The position numbers and the translations under genes are program-made. Below the pieces are notes generated by a model. The model had not been told where the DNA came from. It did not search any database and saw only the letters and a program-made list of their open reading frames with translations. Below are positions 38,954-47,099 of a stretch of 54,420 nucleotides of DNA, one piece after another; the stretch's first letter is position 1; each line of letters opens with the position of its first letter. Source of the DNA: a virus; the IMG/VR virus record IMGVR_UViG_3300025671_000008, positions 1-54,420 of that record, one strand, 5' to 3'.

Positions 38954-39609
38954 TGGCACGAGTCCTCGTCATCGGGGATCTCCACTGTCCTGCGGATCTT
39001 GACCAGTACCGCAAGCATGTGTGCAAGATCCGATCCAAGTGGAAAACCAACCGCACCGTGTTCATCGGCGACATCGTTGATGGGCACAGGTGGGGGCGAT
39101 GGGATCCCACTCACGATGCTCCTGACTCAGAGAGCGAGTACAAGCAAACACTTCAGCGAGTGAAGTGGTGGCATCAGAACTTCAAGGATTCAACAGTCGT
39201 CATCGGAAACCATGACGAACGGTCCGTCCGACAAGCGCGATCAGTTGGAATCCCGGACGGCCTGATCAAGAACTACAACGACGCATGGAAGACCCCCACC
39301 TGGAAGTGGGTGCACACAGTCGATATCGACTCGGTCCGATACTTCCACGGTGAGGGCTTCTCGGGTAAGTACCCCCACGTCAACGCTGCCCTGGCCCACA
39401 ACCAATCAATTTGCATGGGTCATATTCATTCTGTTGCAGCAATTCAATGGGTGCAAAGGCCCAACAATTTTCGATTCTTTGGAATGTGCGTTGGGTCTGG
39501 AATTGACCAGGACCATCCGGCCTTGAGGTATGCCTCTCGAAGCCCAAGCAAGAGCATCATTTCCTGCGGTGTTGTAATTGATGGAACCCCCTACCTCGAG
39601 GTGATGTGA
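38953..39609 (+). CDS. Calcineurin-like metallophosphatase
   Basis: A 218-residue protein with all blocks of the family: VIGDLHCP, FIGDIVDGH, VIGNHDER and MGHIHS. It binds two metals and hydrolyses phosphoesters; phage members may act on nucleotides or cyclic signals. Start by TGATG overlap. The surroundings do not reveal the substrate. Such enzymes can serve as anti-defence factors, which is inference. Confidence 0.85.
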   Translation: MARVLVIGDLHCPADLDQYRKHVCKIRSKWKTNRTVFIGDIVDGHRWGRWDPTHDAPDSESEYKQTLQRVKWWHQNFKDSTVVIGNHDERSVRQARSVGIPDGLIKNYNDAWKTPTWKWVHTVDIDSVRYFHGEGFSGKYPHVNAALAHNQSICMGHIHSVAAIQWVQRPNNFRFFGMCVGSGIDQDHPALRYASRSPSKSIISCGVVIDGTPYLEVM

Positions 39610-39836
39610 TGGCGAATCAAGGATTGAACCACATTCGTGCAATGGTGGGATCGTTCATTGAAGAAGAAGGTGCCGACGCAGTAGTGATCATCTACAGCAA
39701 GGTGAAGAAGAACAAGACGCAAACTTTCCTCGTTCCATACGGAAACGCACACACATGCAGTGCATTGATTGATTACGCATACGAAAACTACGACGACCCT
39801 GAACCCGTCGTAGAGGAAGAAGATTCTGATGAGTAG
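39609..39836 (+). CDS. Small acidic protein, unknown
   Basis: A 75-residue protein (MANQGLNHIRAMVGSFIEEE) ending in an acidic tail (DDPEPVVEEEDSDE). TGATG-coupled at its start, overlapping the next gene by eight bases. No family recognised. Confidence 0.55.
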   Translation: MANQGLNHIRAMVGSFIEEEGADAVVIIYSKVKKNKTQTFLVPYGNAHTCSALIDYAYENYDDPEPVVEEEDSDE

Positions 39837-40086
39837 TGAATCCCTAAAGATCTCAAACGTGACCGGCATCCTCCAGCTCGTGGTGCTGGTCATTGGCGTA
39901 GGCGGAATCTTCTTTACCTTCGGCACGCGAGAAGAAGTATTGAACTCTCTCGAGAGCGATGTGTCCGAGCTGCGTGCCATCAGCTCCGACCTGGTCAAGG
40001 CTCAGGTCCTTTCGCAGGCCAAGGACGGGGAACACGATCGAATGTTGCAGGACATTCTCGTTCGACTCGCTCGCCTTGAACAATGA
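39829..40086 (+). CDS. Membrane-anchored coiled-coil protein, lysis candidate
   Basis: An 85-residue protein. A hydrophobic segment (GILQLVVLVIGVGGIFFTFG, about 13-32) precedes a long helix (NSLESDVSELRAISSDLVKA) and a charged end. This build fits inner-membrane spanin subunits or holins. The next gene begins with a lipoprotein signal, as in spanin pairs, and starts at an ATGA overlap. Confidence 0.55.
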   Translation: MSSESLKISNVTGILQLVVLVIGVGGIFFTFGTREEVLNSLESDVSELRAISSDLVKAQVLSQAKDGEHDRMLQDILVRLARLEQ

Positions 40087-40598
40087 AATGCTTACTCTCA
40101 TCGCTGCTTATCGTTATCTGCGTTGGTTGCACAAGTACCGAACGCATCTCGAAGAGCAGCAATCAGATACAACGAGACGCAACGTCAAGCCTTGAACGCT
40201 TCGAGGCCATCGCCGCCGCAGCCCCACCCCCCCACAACGACACCGCAGTGGGGGGGATACAGGAGCAGCAGCGGATCATTGCGACAACCCAACAGATCCA
40301 CACACACCTGACCGGCGTGGAAGACAAAGTACCCGAGTGGATTTATCTCCTTGAATACTTGGCAATCGCCCTCATCTCAGTCGTTGTTCTTCTGATCCTC
40401 TGGTACACGGGGATTGGCCCACTGATCCGAACCATCTTTGGATGGATACCAAGAGCCAAACGGCGAGACGCATCTCTCGCTGTAGATGTTCTATCGGATT
40501 CTGATCCCGCTGACATTCGTGAGTACTTCGCAGCGAGAAGAGCCAGTGATCAGGAGTTTGACAAGGCGTATGAAAAAGCTCGACGAGCAAGAACTTAA
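40083..40598 (+). CDS. Lipoprotein-type membrane protein, spanin candidate
   Basis: A 171-residue protein. The N-terminus has a lipobox (LLIVICVGC, cleavage before Cys16). A linker follows, then a second hydrophobic segment (YLAIALISVVVLLILWYTGI, about 93-112) and about 55 charged residues. A lipid-anchored N-terminus plus a C-terminal membrane span resembles a unimolecular spanin. The linker holds the inverted pair of C7AC words (40227 and 40248). Confidence 0.55.
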   Translation: MKCLLSSLLIVICVGCTSTERISKSSNQIQRDATSSLERFEAIAAAAPPPHNDTAVGGIQEQQRIIATTQQIHTHLTGVEDKVPEWIYLLEYLAIALISVVVLLILWYTGIGPLIRTIFGWIPRAKRRDASLAVDVLSDSDPADIREYFAARRASDQEFDKAYEKARRART

Positions 40599-40809
40599 AC
40601 AGATTATTCGTTTCGCTCAGATGAGCGACCCTCTGCCAGGTACCGATCTTTGGATCATGCAAGCAAGCGAGTACCTGCATCTCCTCGTGCATCAGATAAG
40701 GAATCAAACATGCTGCACCTCGCCTCAATCGAATCTCTCCTCGGAAGCATCTGGTTTGCAGGACTCACCTGCGTTGTTGGCTACATCGGAGGATGCGTCT
40801 TCCCCGTGA
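40570..40809 (+). CDS. Small protein, partly overlapped
   Basis: A 79-residue reading starting MKKLDEQELKQIIRFAQMSD. The first half is helical and plausible. From about 40710 it overlaps a second gene in another frame and becomes Ser/Cys-rich, so the real end may be different. No family recognised. Confidence 0.4.
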   Translation: MKKLDEQELKQIIRFAQMSDPLPGTDLWIMQASEYLHLLVHQIRNQTCCTSPQSNLSSEASGLQDSPALLATSEDASSP

Positions 40810-40835
40810 GCAAGTTGAAGAGCAAGATCGACTGA
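40710..40835 (+). CDS. 41-residue membrane micro-protein
   Basis: A 42-codon gene with AAGGA seven bases upstream (MLHLASIESLLGSIWFAGLT), then CVVGYIGGCVF and a basic end (KLKSKID). One or two membrane segments; fits holin-like or T7-type small lysis/membrane proteins. It ends the lysis-like group, and a terminator follows. Confidence 0.55.
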   Translation: MLHLASIESLLGSIWFAGLTCVVGYIGGCVFPVSKLKSKID

Positions 40836-40838
40836 GAA

Positions 40839-40893
40839 AAGCGTTCGATCAAACGCTCCAGGCCCGCCCCCGCTTCGCGTAGGGCGGGCCTTT
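40839..40893 (+). terminator. Tandem hairpin terminator
   Basis: A small AGCGTT/AACGCT hairpin and then a strong GGCCCGCCC/GGGCGGGCC stem (40861-40890) followed by TTT. It ends the lysis-like group. Confidence 0.75.
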
Positions 40894-40910
40894 CGCGTCC
40901 ATGCTCTCCC

Positions 40911-40939
40911 TTGGTATAGTGTATTCATTCCCCCCCCAC
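40911..40939 (+). promoter_or_regulatory. Promoter-like region with C8AC word in the leader
   Basis: TTGGTATAGT (about 40914-40923) resembles the TATAGT at 28903 and may be a -10. A C8AC word (40930-40939) follows in the leader of the gene at 40963. A good -35 is not visible. Confidence 0.4.
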
Positions 40940-40962
40940 CTTCTTTCCCACCGGAGTCCTGC

Positions 40963-41265
40963 ATGCTTGACAAGATGAATGCTCTTGACCACGTTCGTGA
41001 CGACGATCCTGATCCTGCAATGCACGCAGCGATGAACCTGGATCCCGACGCCCTCATCCCTGAGCTGCTCGGTCACGTCGAAGCCATGATCGAAATCTCA
41101 AACCGTGCTGCATTCGTTGCGCAAGATCTGCACATGCTCGTGAAAGGAATCTCCGATGCCACCGGCTCTCCCATCCCTGAAGCCCCCTGCCACTATGGGG
41201 AAAGACGCCGCGGACTTTCTCAGGGCACATCAGATTCTCCCGATCAGTCCGCCTGTCCGTTCTAG
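40963..41265 (+). CDS. Small acidic protein before nuclease gene
   Basis: A 100-residue reading starting MLDKMNALDHVRDDDPDPAM with GGAG seven bases upstream. The first 64 residues (acidic helix, IPELLGHVEAMIEISNRAAF) look real. The last third overlaps the next gene in another frame. Function unknown. Confidence 0.5.
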   Translation: MLDKMNALDHVRDDDPDPAMHAAMNLDPDALIPELLGHVEAMIEISNRAAFVAQDLHMLVKGISDATGSPIPEAPCHYGERRRGLSQGTSDSPDQSACPF

Positions 41266-42454
41266 TGATTATCGATTGTGCATGAGTGATCCGTTCACGT
41301 ACTACATGGCAAGGCGTTTAGGTGTCGTGCCGGCACTCTCTCACTCCCCTGCCTTGAACCGTGGTACATGGATGCACCTCAGGTTCCAGCACTTTGATCT
41401 ACCGCAGGCCCGACTCAACTCTCTGATGGATCACCACCTCGGCAAGAGGATGGAGGAGTTGACTGAAACGTGTAAAGACCTGGGGATTCAAAGCGAAGGT
41501 CGGGCCAAGGTCATGACTCGAGAGGAGAAGGACTTCAGCTGCTCACTAGGTTGGTACGAAGCAGCGAAGACGGTCGAGTGCTATCAAGGCCAGTCATTCG
41601 AAGAGTTCCTGCTCTCTCCTCACTGGCACCGCATGGGCACGGAGTATCGCCTGGTCACATCGATCAAGACCAACAACCGTTCAAAGCCAATCAAGTGTGT
41701 CACTCAACCTGACCTTCTGCTCTACCACAAGGGGCAGAACTCGGTATGGATTCTCGATCTTAAGACGACAGCCATGGACCCGAAGAAGAGAGCGATGGGA
41801 ATTCCCATCGACTTCCAAACTGAGCATTACATGTTCAGCGTCCAAGCGTTGCTCGAGACAGGAGATCTCCAGCGGGCATTCAATCTGCCCAGCGATTGCA
41901 AGCTGGGGGGAATGATGCACCTGATCATTCGAAAGCCAAGCATTGAGTTCGGCCTGAAGGATCGGGAATTCACCATCGATACCTCACCACTCAAGAGCGG
42001 GCCTCGCAAGGGCCAGCCTCGGATGGTGAAGAACTACGAAGGTGAGCCTCGCCTAGACAACTACATTCAGCGGTGTGCTGACTGGTACCACGCGACTGGG
42101 GACTACATCGACAAAGCAGCAGAGTGGGAAGAGTCTCCACCCGTAGGCATTTCCTTCACTTCGGCTTCACTGGTCCTTGACGAGGGTATCCAAATGCGAT
42201 ACCGTAGTCGTGTACGGCTGATTCAGCGATACGCATCGGACCTCGAGGCCCACCCCTCCAACTTCCCGATGTCTGACTCACCGTTCACTCGAGCGGATTT
42301 GTGTACATATTCACCCTTCATGCTCTCCCCGGTCGGAGAGTGGCCAGGCCTGATTCAGCAGGAAGGCTTTGTGGTCCGTCGTCGAGACGAACCCATCCCC
42401 GAAGACATCGAGTTCGATGTGATACGGGAACCGGAATCGGAATTTACTGATTGA
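41156..42454 (+). CDS. PD-(D/E)XK nuclease, RecB/Cas4-like
   Basis: A 432-residue nuclease. The motif TQPDLLLYHKGQNSVWILDL followed by KTT (about 183-206) gives the Asp...(Asp)xK core, and TEHYMFSVQALLE is the following helix. An early Cys in SSDYRLCMSDPFTYYMARRL is typical of the CPR-like entry of this family. It likely processes DNA ends in phage recombination. AAAGGA precedes the ATG by seven bases. Confidence 0.75.
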   Translation: MPPALPSLKPPATMGKDAADFLRAHQILPISPPVRSSDYRLCMSDPFTYYMARRLGVVPALSHSPALNRGTWMHLRFQHFDLPQARLNSLMDHHLGKRMEELTETCKDLGIQSEGRAKVMTREEKDFSCSLGWYEAAKTVECYQGQSFEEFLLSPHWHRMGTEYRLVTSIKTNNRSKPIKCVTQPDLLLYHKGQNSVWILDLKTTAMDPKKRAMGIPIDFQTEHYMFSVQALLETGDLQRAFNLPSDCKLGGMMHLIIRKPSIEFGLKDREFTIDTSPLKSGPRKGQPRMVKNYEGEPRLDNYIQRCADWYHATGDYIDKAAEWEESPPVGISFTSASLVLDEGIQMRYRSRVRLIQRYASDLEAHPSNFPMSDSPFTRADLCTYSPFMLSPVGEWPGLIQQEGFVVRRRDEPIPEDIEFDVIREPESEFTD

Positions 42455-42591
42455 ACTCTGACTGTTTCATCCTGGACTGCTGCACCGCTGTGGACTCCAC
42501 GACTCCCCTCACCCTTGAGGAGGTCGCCCTTCAGTACGGCGTGTCTCGGGATACGGTTTTAATCACAGCAATGGAACAAGAAGATGAATGA
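42451..42591 (+). CDS. Tiny HTH-like protein
   Basis: A 46-residue reading with TTG overlapping the previous stop; a GTG at 42490 gives 33 residues. The core (TPLTLEEVALQYGVSRDTVL) looks like a helix-turn-helix. The stop overlaps the next ATG. Low-level support but consistent coupling. Confidence 0.45.
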   Translation: MNSDCFILDCCTAVDSTTPLTLEEVALQYGVSRDTVLITAMEQEDE

Positions 42592-42934
42592 GATCAATAA
42601 GGAAATCGCGTTCCAAGTGATCCTTCCGAAGCTCCAACTGATTTGCAGCAAGGAAGAGATCAAGAGCGTGCCCGAGCTTCGCAAGAAGTTTAACTCCACC
42701 TACGAAGAGTCGATCTCCGCTGCGAAGTTCCAGGAGTGGATCGATCTCCTCGAAGTGAAGTTCACAAAGAAGGTCGTGATCGAATGGCCCGCAGGGGCCC
42801 GGCCCGCCGGGCAGCCCCCAGCGGTCCCTCAGGATGACGACTTGGAAGAGCAGCAGGATGAACTTGCTGATGACTTCCCCCCCACTCCAGCCTCAGCAAT
42901 GCGTATGGACGCATTCAACCAGATGTCGCAATGA
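42584..42934 (+). CDS. Helical acidic protein before ATPase gene
   Basis: A 116-residue protein starting MNEINKEIAFQVILPKLQLI. The N-terminal two thirds look folded; a Pro/Gln/acid-rich tail follows and contains the C7AC word (42877, Phe-Pro-Pro-Thr). ATGA-coupled to the ATPase gene. May be a partner of the recombination ATPase. Confidence 0.6.
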   Translation: MNEINKEIAFQVILPKLQLICSKEEIKSVPELRKKFNSTYEESISAAKFQEWIDLLEVKFTKKVVIEWPAGARPAGQPPAVPQDDDLEEQQDELADDFPPTPASAMRMDAFNQMSQ

Positions 42935-43833
42935 CTCATACAACCTTTCAGGGAGAACCCATGGGTTTTAAAACACTCGGTTTTTCAGGGCAGCGAATGC
43001 AGTACCCACTCAATTCCATGTTTGGAATGGTCGTGGGCGAACAGAACACGGGGAAGAGCTACCTCTTCCAAAGCAATCCCGATGCGTTCATCTTCAATCT
43101 TGATCTCTCCAGCACGGTGATCCCCACTTGTGCTGCGACCATCTGGCCCGGCGTGAATGCCGAAGGCAGACCCATCGATGTGAATGGAGCATTGATCAAG
43201 CTGCAATGGGAAGACGTACTCGAGAAGAAGAAGCAGCTGATTCAAATGGCTTCTGCTGATCAGCCTCGACCCAAGTGCGTGGTCTTCGACACCATCACTC
43301 CGATGAGCCGCATGCTCAAACCATGGGTTGCAAAGCAGATGGGCAAAGCCCAGTTCTCACAACTGCACGGGCCTGCCGCTTACGACAAACTTTTTGAAGA
43401 GATCCTTCAGATCGCTTTCGATCTTCGCCAGGCAGGTTACGGCGTGTGGTTCATCGCACACCTGTCGAAGGAGTTCGTGCAGATCAGCGAGGACTCTTCC
43501 ACCAAGCAAACGGAACTCATCCTCAACCTCTCGCAGGGGATGAACCGCAGACTTACTCCCGCTGTCGAGATGATCGCTCCGATCTGTTGCGACGTTGTAA
43601 CTGAGATGGTCCCACGAACCAAGACCATCAAGTTGTCCAACGGCACCACGAAAGAGCAGACCGTTCACGACACGCTTACTGCCTACAAGCGGAAGATCGC
43701 GTTCAGTGATCCTCGGTTTGCAGGACTCATTCGTACTCGAACCGTCAATCGAATGAGTGATATTCCCCTCGACGGTAAATCCCCCTGGTCCGCTTTTGAA
43801 ACCGCGTTCAACGACGCCAACAAGGAATCTTGA
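42931..43833 (+). CDS. Sak4-like RecA-fold ATPase
   Basis: A 300-residue protein with Walker A GEQNTGKSYL (about 36-45) and Walker B CVVFDTI (about 116-122), in the order seen in phage Sak4 single-strand annealing/recombination ATPases. The nearby SSB-like and PD-(D/E)XK genes complete a recombination module. An ATG ten codons later (42961) with GGGAGA upstream is an alternative start. Confidence 0.75.
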   Translation: MTHTTFQGEPMGFKTLGFSGQRMQYPLNSMFGMVVGEQNTGKSYLFQSNPDAFIFNLDLSSTVIPTCAATIWPGVNAEGRPIDVNGALIKLQWEDVLEKKKQLIQMASADQPRPKCVVFDTITPMSRMLKPWVAKQMGKAQFSQLHGPAAYDKLFEEILQIAFDLRQAGYGVWFIAHLSKEFVQISEDSSTKQTELILNLSQGMNRRLTPAVEMIAPICCDVVTEMVPRTKTIKLSNGTTKEQTVHDTLTAYKRKIAFSDPRFAGLIRTRTVNRMSDIPLDGKSPWSAFETAFNDANKES

Positions 43834-43834
43834 A

Positions 43835-44368
43835 ATGAGTATCAACAACGCCGCCCTCTCTGCTTTCAACTCCGAGATGAAGACTCTCTCTGCCGATACC
43901 GACGGCGGGTACAACTCGTGGTTCCCCGATGAGGGCATGTACGACTGCACCATCAACGGGATCTACCTTGGCGAATGCACCGCCAAGGAGTGGATCGACA
44001 ACGAGCCGAAGGAACACGACGGCATCCTCGTGAAGTTCAACTACACGCTTCTGGATGATCCCGGTTCGCCTGACAACCCTCGATCTTTTGATGGTTCTCC
44101 CTTCATCCTCCCGGCTGGTGGAGCATCTGCCTACTCCTCGGAGAAGGCACAGAAGCAGCTCGAGCGCACGCTCAAGCGTCTCAAGGGCCACCTCTGCGTG
44201 ATGCTCGACATGAGCGATATCCCTGACGTTTCCGCTGCTGTTTCAGAAGTCGAGAGCAGGCTTCAGACCGAGTCGATTCTCGCCAAGGTCAAGTGCAGCT
44301 CCTACACCAATCCGACCTCGGGCAAGACGTACCACACCGAATACGTGAATTCTCTGCTCGGTGTTTGA
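43835..44368 (+). CDS. Putative single-strand DNA-binding protein
   Basis: A 177-residue protein (MSINNAALSAFNSEMKTLSA) with AAGGA upstream. Beta-rich first part (GMYDCTINGIYLGECTAKEW) then helix (AQKQLERTLKRLKGHLCVML) and a final strand region. Such proteins next to Sak4 ATPases are usually SSB-like or DUF669-type. The fold call is by context and pattern. Confidence 0.6.
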   Translation: MSINNAALSAFNSEMKTLSADTDGGYNSWFPDEGMYDCTINGIYLGECTAKEWIDNEPKEHDGILVKFNYTLLDDPGSPDNPRSFDGSPFILPAGGASAYSSEKAQKQLERTLKRLKGHLCVMLDMSDIPDVSAAVSEVESRLQTESILAKVKCSSYTNPTSGKTYHTEYVNSLLGV

Positions 44369-44376
44369 GGTTCATC

Positions 44377-44514
44377 ATGGGAAGGTTGAATCCTTACCTT
44401 AGAGACTTTCCCCCCCACTTCCGTGCTTGGGGTTGCCTATCACGCACCCCAAGCACTTCATCTCTTTCTCCTCCTCCGCGCTACCTCCTTCTTCACGAGG
44501 GAGGTAGTGTTTAA
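44377..44514 (+). CDS. Doubtful 45-residue ORF
   Basis: MGRLNPYLRDFPPHFRAWGC then Ser/Pro-rich, with GAGG seven bases upstream. Much of it coincides with a terminator-like hairpin (44423-44456), so it may be non-coding. It contains the C7AC word at 44410. Confidence 0.3.
   Translation: MGRLNPYLRDFPPHFRAWGCLSRTPSTSSLSPPPRYLLLHEGGSV
44423..44456 (+). terminator. Hairpin with 11-bp stem
   Basis: GTGCTTGGGGT/ACCCCAAGCAC with a 12-base loop, followed by a pyrimidine-rich stretch. Likely a terminator of the SSB transcript or an mRNA-processing element. Confidence 0.6.
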
Positions 44515-45044
44515 TGGCTATCAGCATTCCCACATGGGCCAACCTTGGCCCTGTAAAAATTGCTGAAGGGCCAGGCCAACCCGTTCGCGTTCGTATCTCG
44601 ACGGGCCTTGGACGAATTCCAACGCCTGCGATTGATGAACTCGAGATCTCGCCAAACAAAGGATTCACCTCCCTTATGGGATTCCTCTGTTTGGTTCGAG
44701 AGCCACACCTCGGTGGGACTAGGTGGTGGCTCTGCGGCTCATGGATGCTGTTTCAATCAACCGCTGATTGGGATACCCACGAGCTGCTCTTAAGGGAGTC
44801 GGAGCCTACCGAGTGTGACTTTCAGGGGTTGTCGGAGCCCCTCAAATTATCCACTCGGTGGGCCGACTCCTGTTTTAAGTTCCTGGACTTTCGAGTTCAG
44901 CACCCCCACATGAAAGAACTCATTGAACACATGGGCGACCCCCACGGTGAAGGATCTCAATTCTTTAATCGCCTTCTTCCAGGTCGTCTCCCATGTGCGT
45001 TGCGTTGCACCCCCCAACACTGGCAAGTTTGGATACAGCTATGA
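44514..45044 (+). CDS. Unknown protein, 176 residues
   Basis: Starts MAISIPTWANLGPVKIAEGP with GGGAGG nine bases upstream. Trp/Phe-rich middle (LGGTRWWLCGSWMLFQSTAD) and helical end. Its stop overlaps the next ATG (ATGA). No family recognised. Confidence 0.55.
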   Translation: MAISIPTWANLGPVKIAEGPGQPVRVRISTGLGRIPTPAIDELEISPNKGFTSLMGFLCLVREPHLGGTRWWLCGSWMLFQSTADWDTHELLLRESEPTECDFQGLSEPLKLSTRWADSCFKFLDFRVQHPHMKELIEHMGDPHGEGSQFFNRLLPGRLPCALRCTPQHWQVWIQL

Positions 45045-45343
45045 AATTTCCAAAGGACAAGATTGAGACAGATGAAGACGGCAATCTGCTCTTCATTTAC
45101 ATGGACAAAGACACGCAGAACTGGGCGTGTTGCAAGATCGGCACACTCGTGGACTGTTCCACAAGTGGATACGCGATGTTGCATTTCAAAACGCCTGTCA
45201 AAGCTGACGTAAGAAGTTCAGATGTTTATCTGAATGGCTCGTACCGCTCTCGAGGCAAAGAACACATCGTCGTTGTCCCCGTTGAACCACAGTCACCCCC
45301 CGAACCCAGCCTGTTTCGATCAGGCGGCATCTCTCTCGATTGA
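45041..45343 (+). CDS. Small protein, unknown
   Basis: A 100-residue protein (MKFPKDKIETDEDGNLLFIY). Beta-rich with SDVYLNGSYRSRGKEHIVVV; Pro/Ser-rich end. ATGA-coupled at its start; an upstream ATG at 44993 is less likely. Confidence 0.5.
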   Translation: MKFPKDKIETDEDGNLLFIYMDKDTQNWACCKIGTLVDCSTSGYAMLHFKTPVKADVRSSDVYLNGSYRSRGKEHIVVVPVEPQSPPEPSLFRSGGISLD

Positions 45344-45353
45344 AAGGAATCAG

Positions 45354-45728
45354 ATGCAACTCTCAGCACTCTCTCACTACCCATTGGTAAAGCATCTCGA
45401 AGATAACCTCATGCAGGATCTTCGAAAGAGCGATCCCTACTCGTACCGAATCATTCAGTATCTGCTGACGTATCACCGTTTGGGCAGCGACTACATGATG
45501 TACGACCTTCAATCGAAAACTTCAGAGCTTGTGTCCGATCTGCTTGAAGACAGCAACGACTACCTGCAAAAGAACGCTGACCTCATCGAGCAAGTCGCTG
45601 ATCTCGAGACAGATAAGTCCTGCATGGAGCAGGAAATGAATTGCTTGAAGGAAGCACTGGAAGAGAACAAGCAGGTCGTTCTCAAGGAACGACAGAACTT
45701 TCCCACCCTTACGGAGGATCTCTGCTGA
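45354..45728 (+). CDS. Coiled-coil protein
   Basis: A 124-residue protein (MQLSALSHYPLVKHLEDNLM) whose C-terminal 70 residues form a clear coiled coil (ADLIEQVADLETDKSCMEQE). AAAGGA precedes the ATG. Its stop overlaps the DUF932 gene start. Function unknown. Confidence 0.6.
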   Translation: MQLSALSHYPLVKHLEDNLMQDLRKSDPYSYRIIQYLLTYHRLGSDYMMYDLQSKTSELVSDLLEDSNDYLQKNADLIEQVADLETDKSCMEQEMNCLKEALEENKQVVLKERQNFPTLTEDLC

Positions 45729-46735
45729 TGGCACACGGAATCACTGAAACCGACGGGCTCGTACTTCACAAGACACGAGCATGGCACGGCCTCGGCACTG
45801 TTGTCGAAGACGCCCCCACCCCGGCCCAAGCCCTGGAACTCGCAGGACTCAACTGGAAGGTGGGCTTCACCAACGGAGTGGGGGGGACAACAGAAGATGT
45901 TCCCGTCCACACCAGAGACTGGAAGCTGGTCGTTCGTGAGGACAACAACGAAGTTCTTGGTTGCGTCAGCAAGAACTACTCGGCCATTCAGAATGAGATG
46001 CTGTCCGACTTCGCGTCTGCTCTGGCAGCAGAAGACGACATCGTCAAGGTCGAGAGTGCCGGCAGTCTCTTCGGAGGCCGTCGTATCTTCTACCTGCTGA
46101 AGAGCGAGTCGTTCAACATGGCCGATGATCGAGATGAAGTTGTCCCGTACATCCTGTTGTCGAACAGTCATGATGGCTCCTTGTCGTTCTCTGCCCGACC
46201 CACCTCCATCCGTGTGGTGTGCAACAACACTCTCACCTGGGCTCTCGAGAGTGGAGGCAAGAACATCTTCCGTCTCAAGCACACCAAGAACCTACTGGCC
46301 AATGTGGATCAGGCCCGCAAGGCACTCAAGCTTTACAGCAAGGGTGTGCCTGTGTTCCAGAATCAGTGCCGGCAACTCAACGCCAAGCCTCTTCGCGGTG
46401 AAGATACAAATCGCTACTTCAAGCAGATGTGGCAAGTGCTGAACGGTCCCGTCGACAAGCGTGGGTTCACGAAGGATGAAATCACCACTCGCGAAGTCAT
46501 CAGGAATGATTGGGCACGCAACAAGTGTGGCCTTCTTACATACCACTGTGATCGCGATCGACTTGCCCCTACTGTTTGGACCGGATTCAATGCCATCACT
46601 GAAGACGAGCAAGAGTCGTACAGCACCTCGCCAGACCGTAACCTCAGTTCCAAGCTCTTCGGAGCAGGGGAAGACAAGACCAACAAGCTCTGGAACGCGA
46701 CGCTCAAAATCGCAGACCAGTTCGCGACAGCTTGA
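45728..46735 (+). CDS. DUF932 / TIGR03299-type protein
   Basis: A 335-residue protein (MAHGITETDGLVLHKTRAWH) with the pattern of phage/plasmid DUF932 proteins: AWHGLG near the start, a conserved GCVSKNYSAIQN, and IRVVCNNTLTWAL. Found in many phages and plasmids; role unknown, possibly DNA-associated. TGATG start. The following HTH ORF lacks a normal start. The reversed C7AC word is at 45888. Confidence 0.75.
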   Translation: MAHGITETDGLVLHKTRAWHGLGTVVEDAPTPAQALELAGLNWKVGFTNGVGGTTEDVPVHTRDWKLVVREDNNEVLGCVSKNYSAIQNEMLSDFASALAAEDDIVKVESAGSLFGGRRIFYLLKSESFNMADDRDEVVPYILLSNSHDGSLSFSARPTSIRVVCNNTLTWALESGGKNIFRLKHTKNLLANVDQARKALKLYSKGVPVFQNQCRQLNAKPLRGEDTNRYFKQMWQVLNGPVDKRGFTKDEITTREVIRNDWARNKCGLLTYHCDRDRLAPTVWTGFNAITEDEQESYSTSPDRNLSSKLFGAGEDKTNKLWNATLKIADQFATA

Positions 46736-47099
46736 GTCGAAGTACAAGCTTCTTCCATTCATCAATGAGAAGATTGGGTATCCCCCTCAGTTGGGGAAAT
46801 CAAAGCTTGATGTCTTCAGCAAGGTGATCTGGTTGGGCCTAGTCAAGGAGTTGTATCCCGAGCTGACCTATCCAGGTATCGCCGAGTACCTTGGCTTGAA
46901 GAGCCACTCATCGGTCCACGGCTGGCACAGACAATGGCTCTGCCTGCCTTGGACTGATCGGTTCTACTGGCTCATGTTCATCACTCGACATCCCGATGCC
47001 AACCCTGAGCAGGCAATCAAGGATGGGATGAACAACATCACTGGGGTTAAGTATGTGCCCCAAGATCAAGCTTCACCAGTGTCTCGTTTCGAGTCTTAA
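46736..47099 (+). CDS. HTH protein without a clear start (DnaA-C-like)
   Basis: About 120 residues of good-looking sequence (YKLLPFINEKIGYPPQLGKS, then YPGIAEYLGLKSHSSVHGWH) with a helix-turn-helix resembling DnaA domain IV or replication initiator HTH. The frame is +1 relative to the DUF932 gene and opens upstream of that gene's stop. No ATG or GTG with a ribosome-binding site exists near the junction; a TTG at 46791 would cut the conserved start. A +1 frameshift fusion or a non-standard start is possible. The start given is approximate. Confidence 0.5.
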
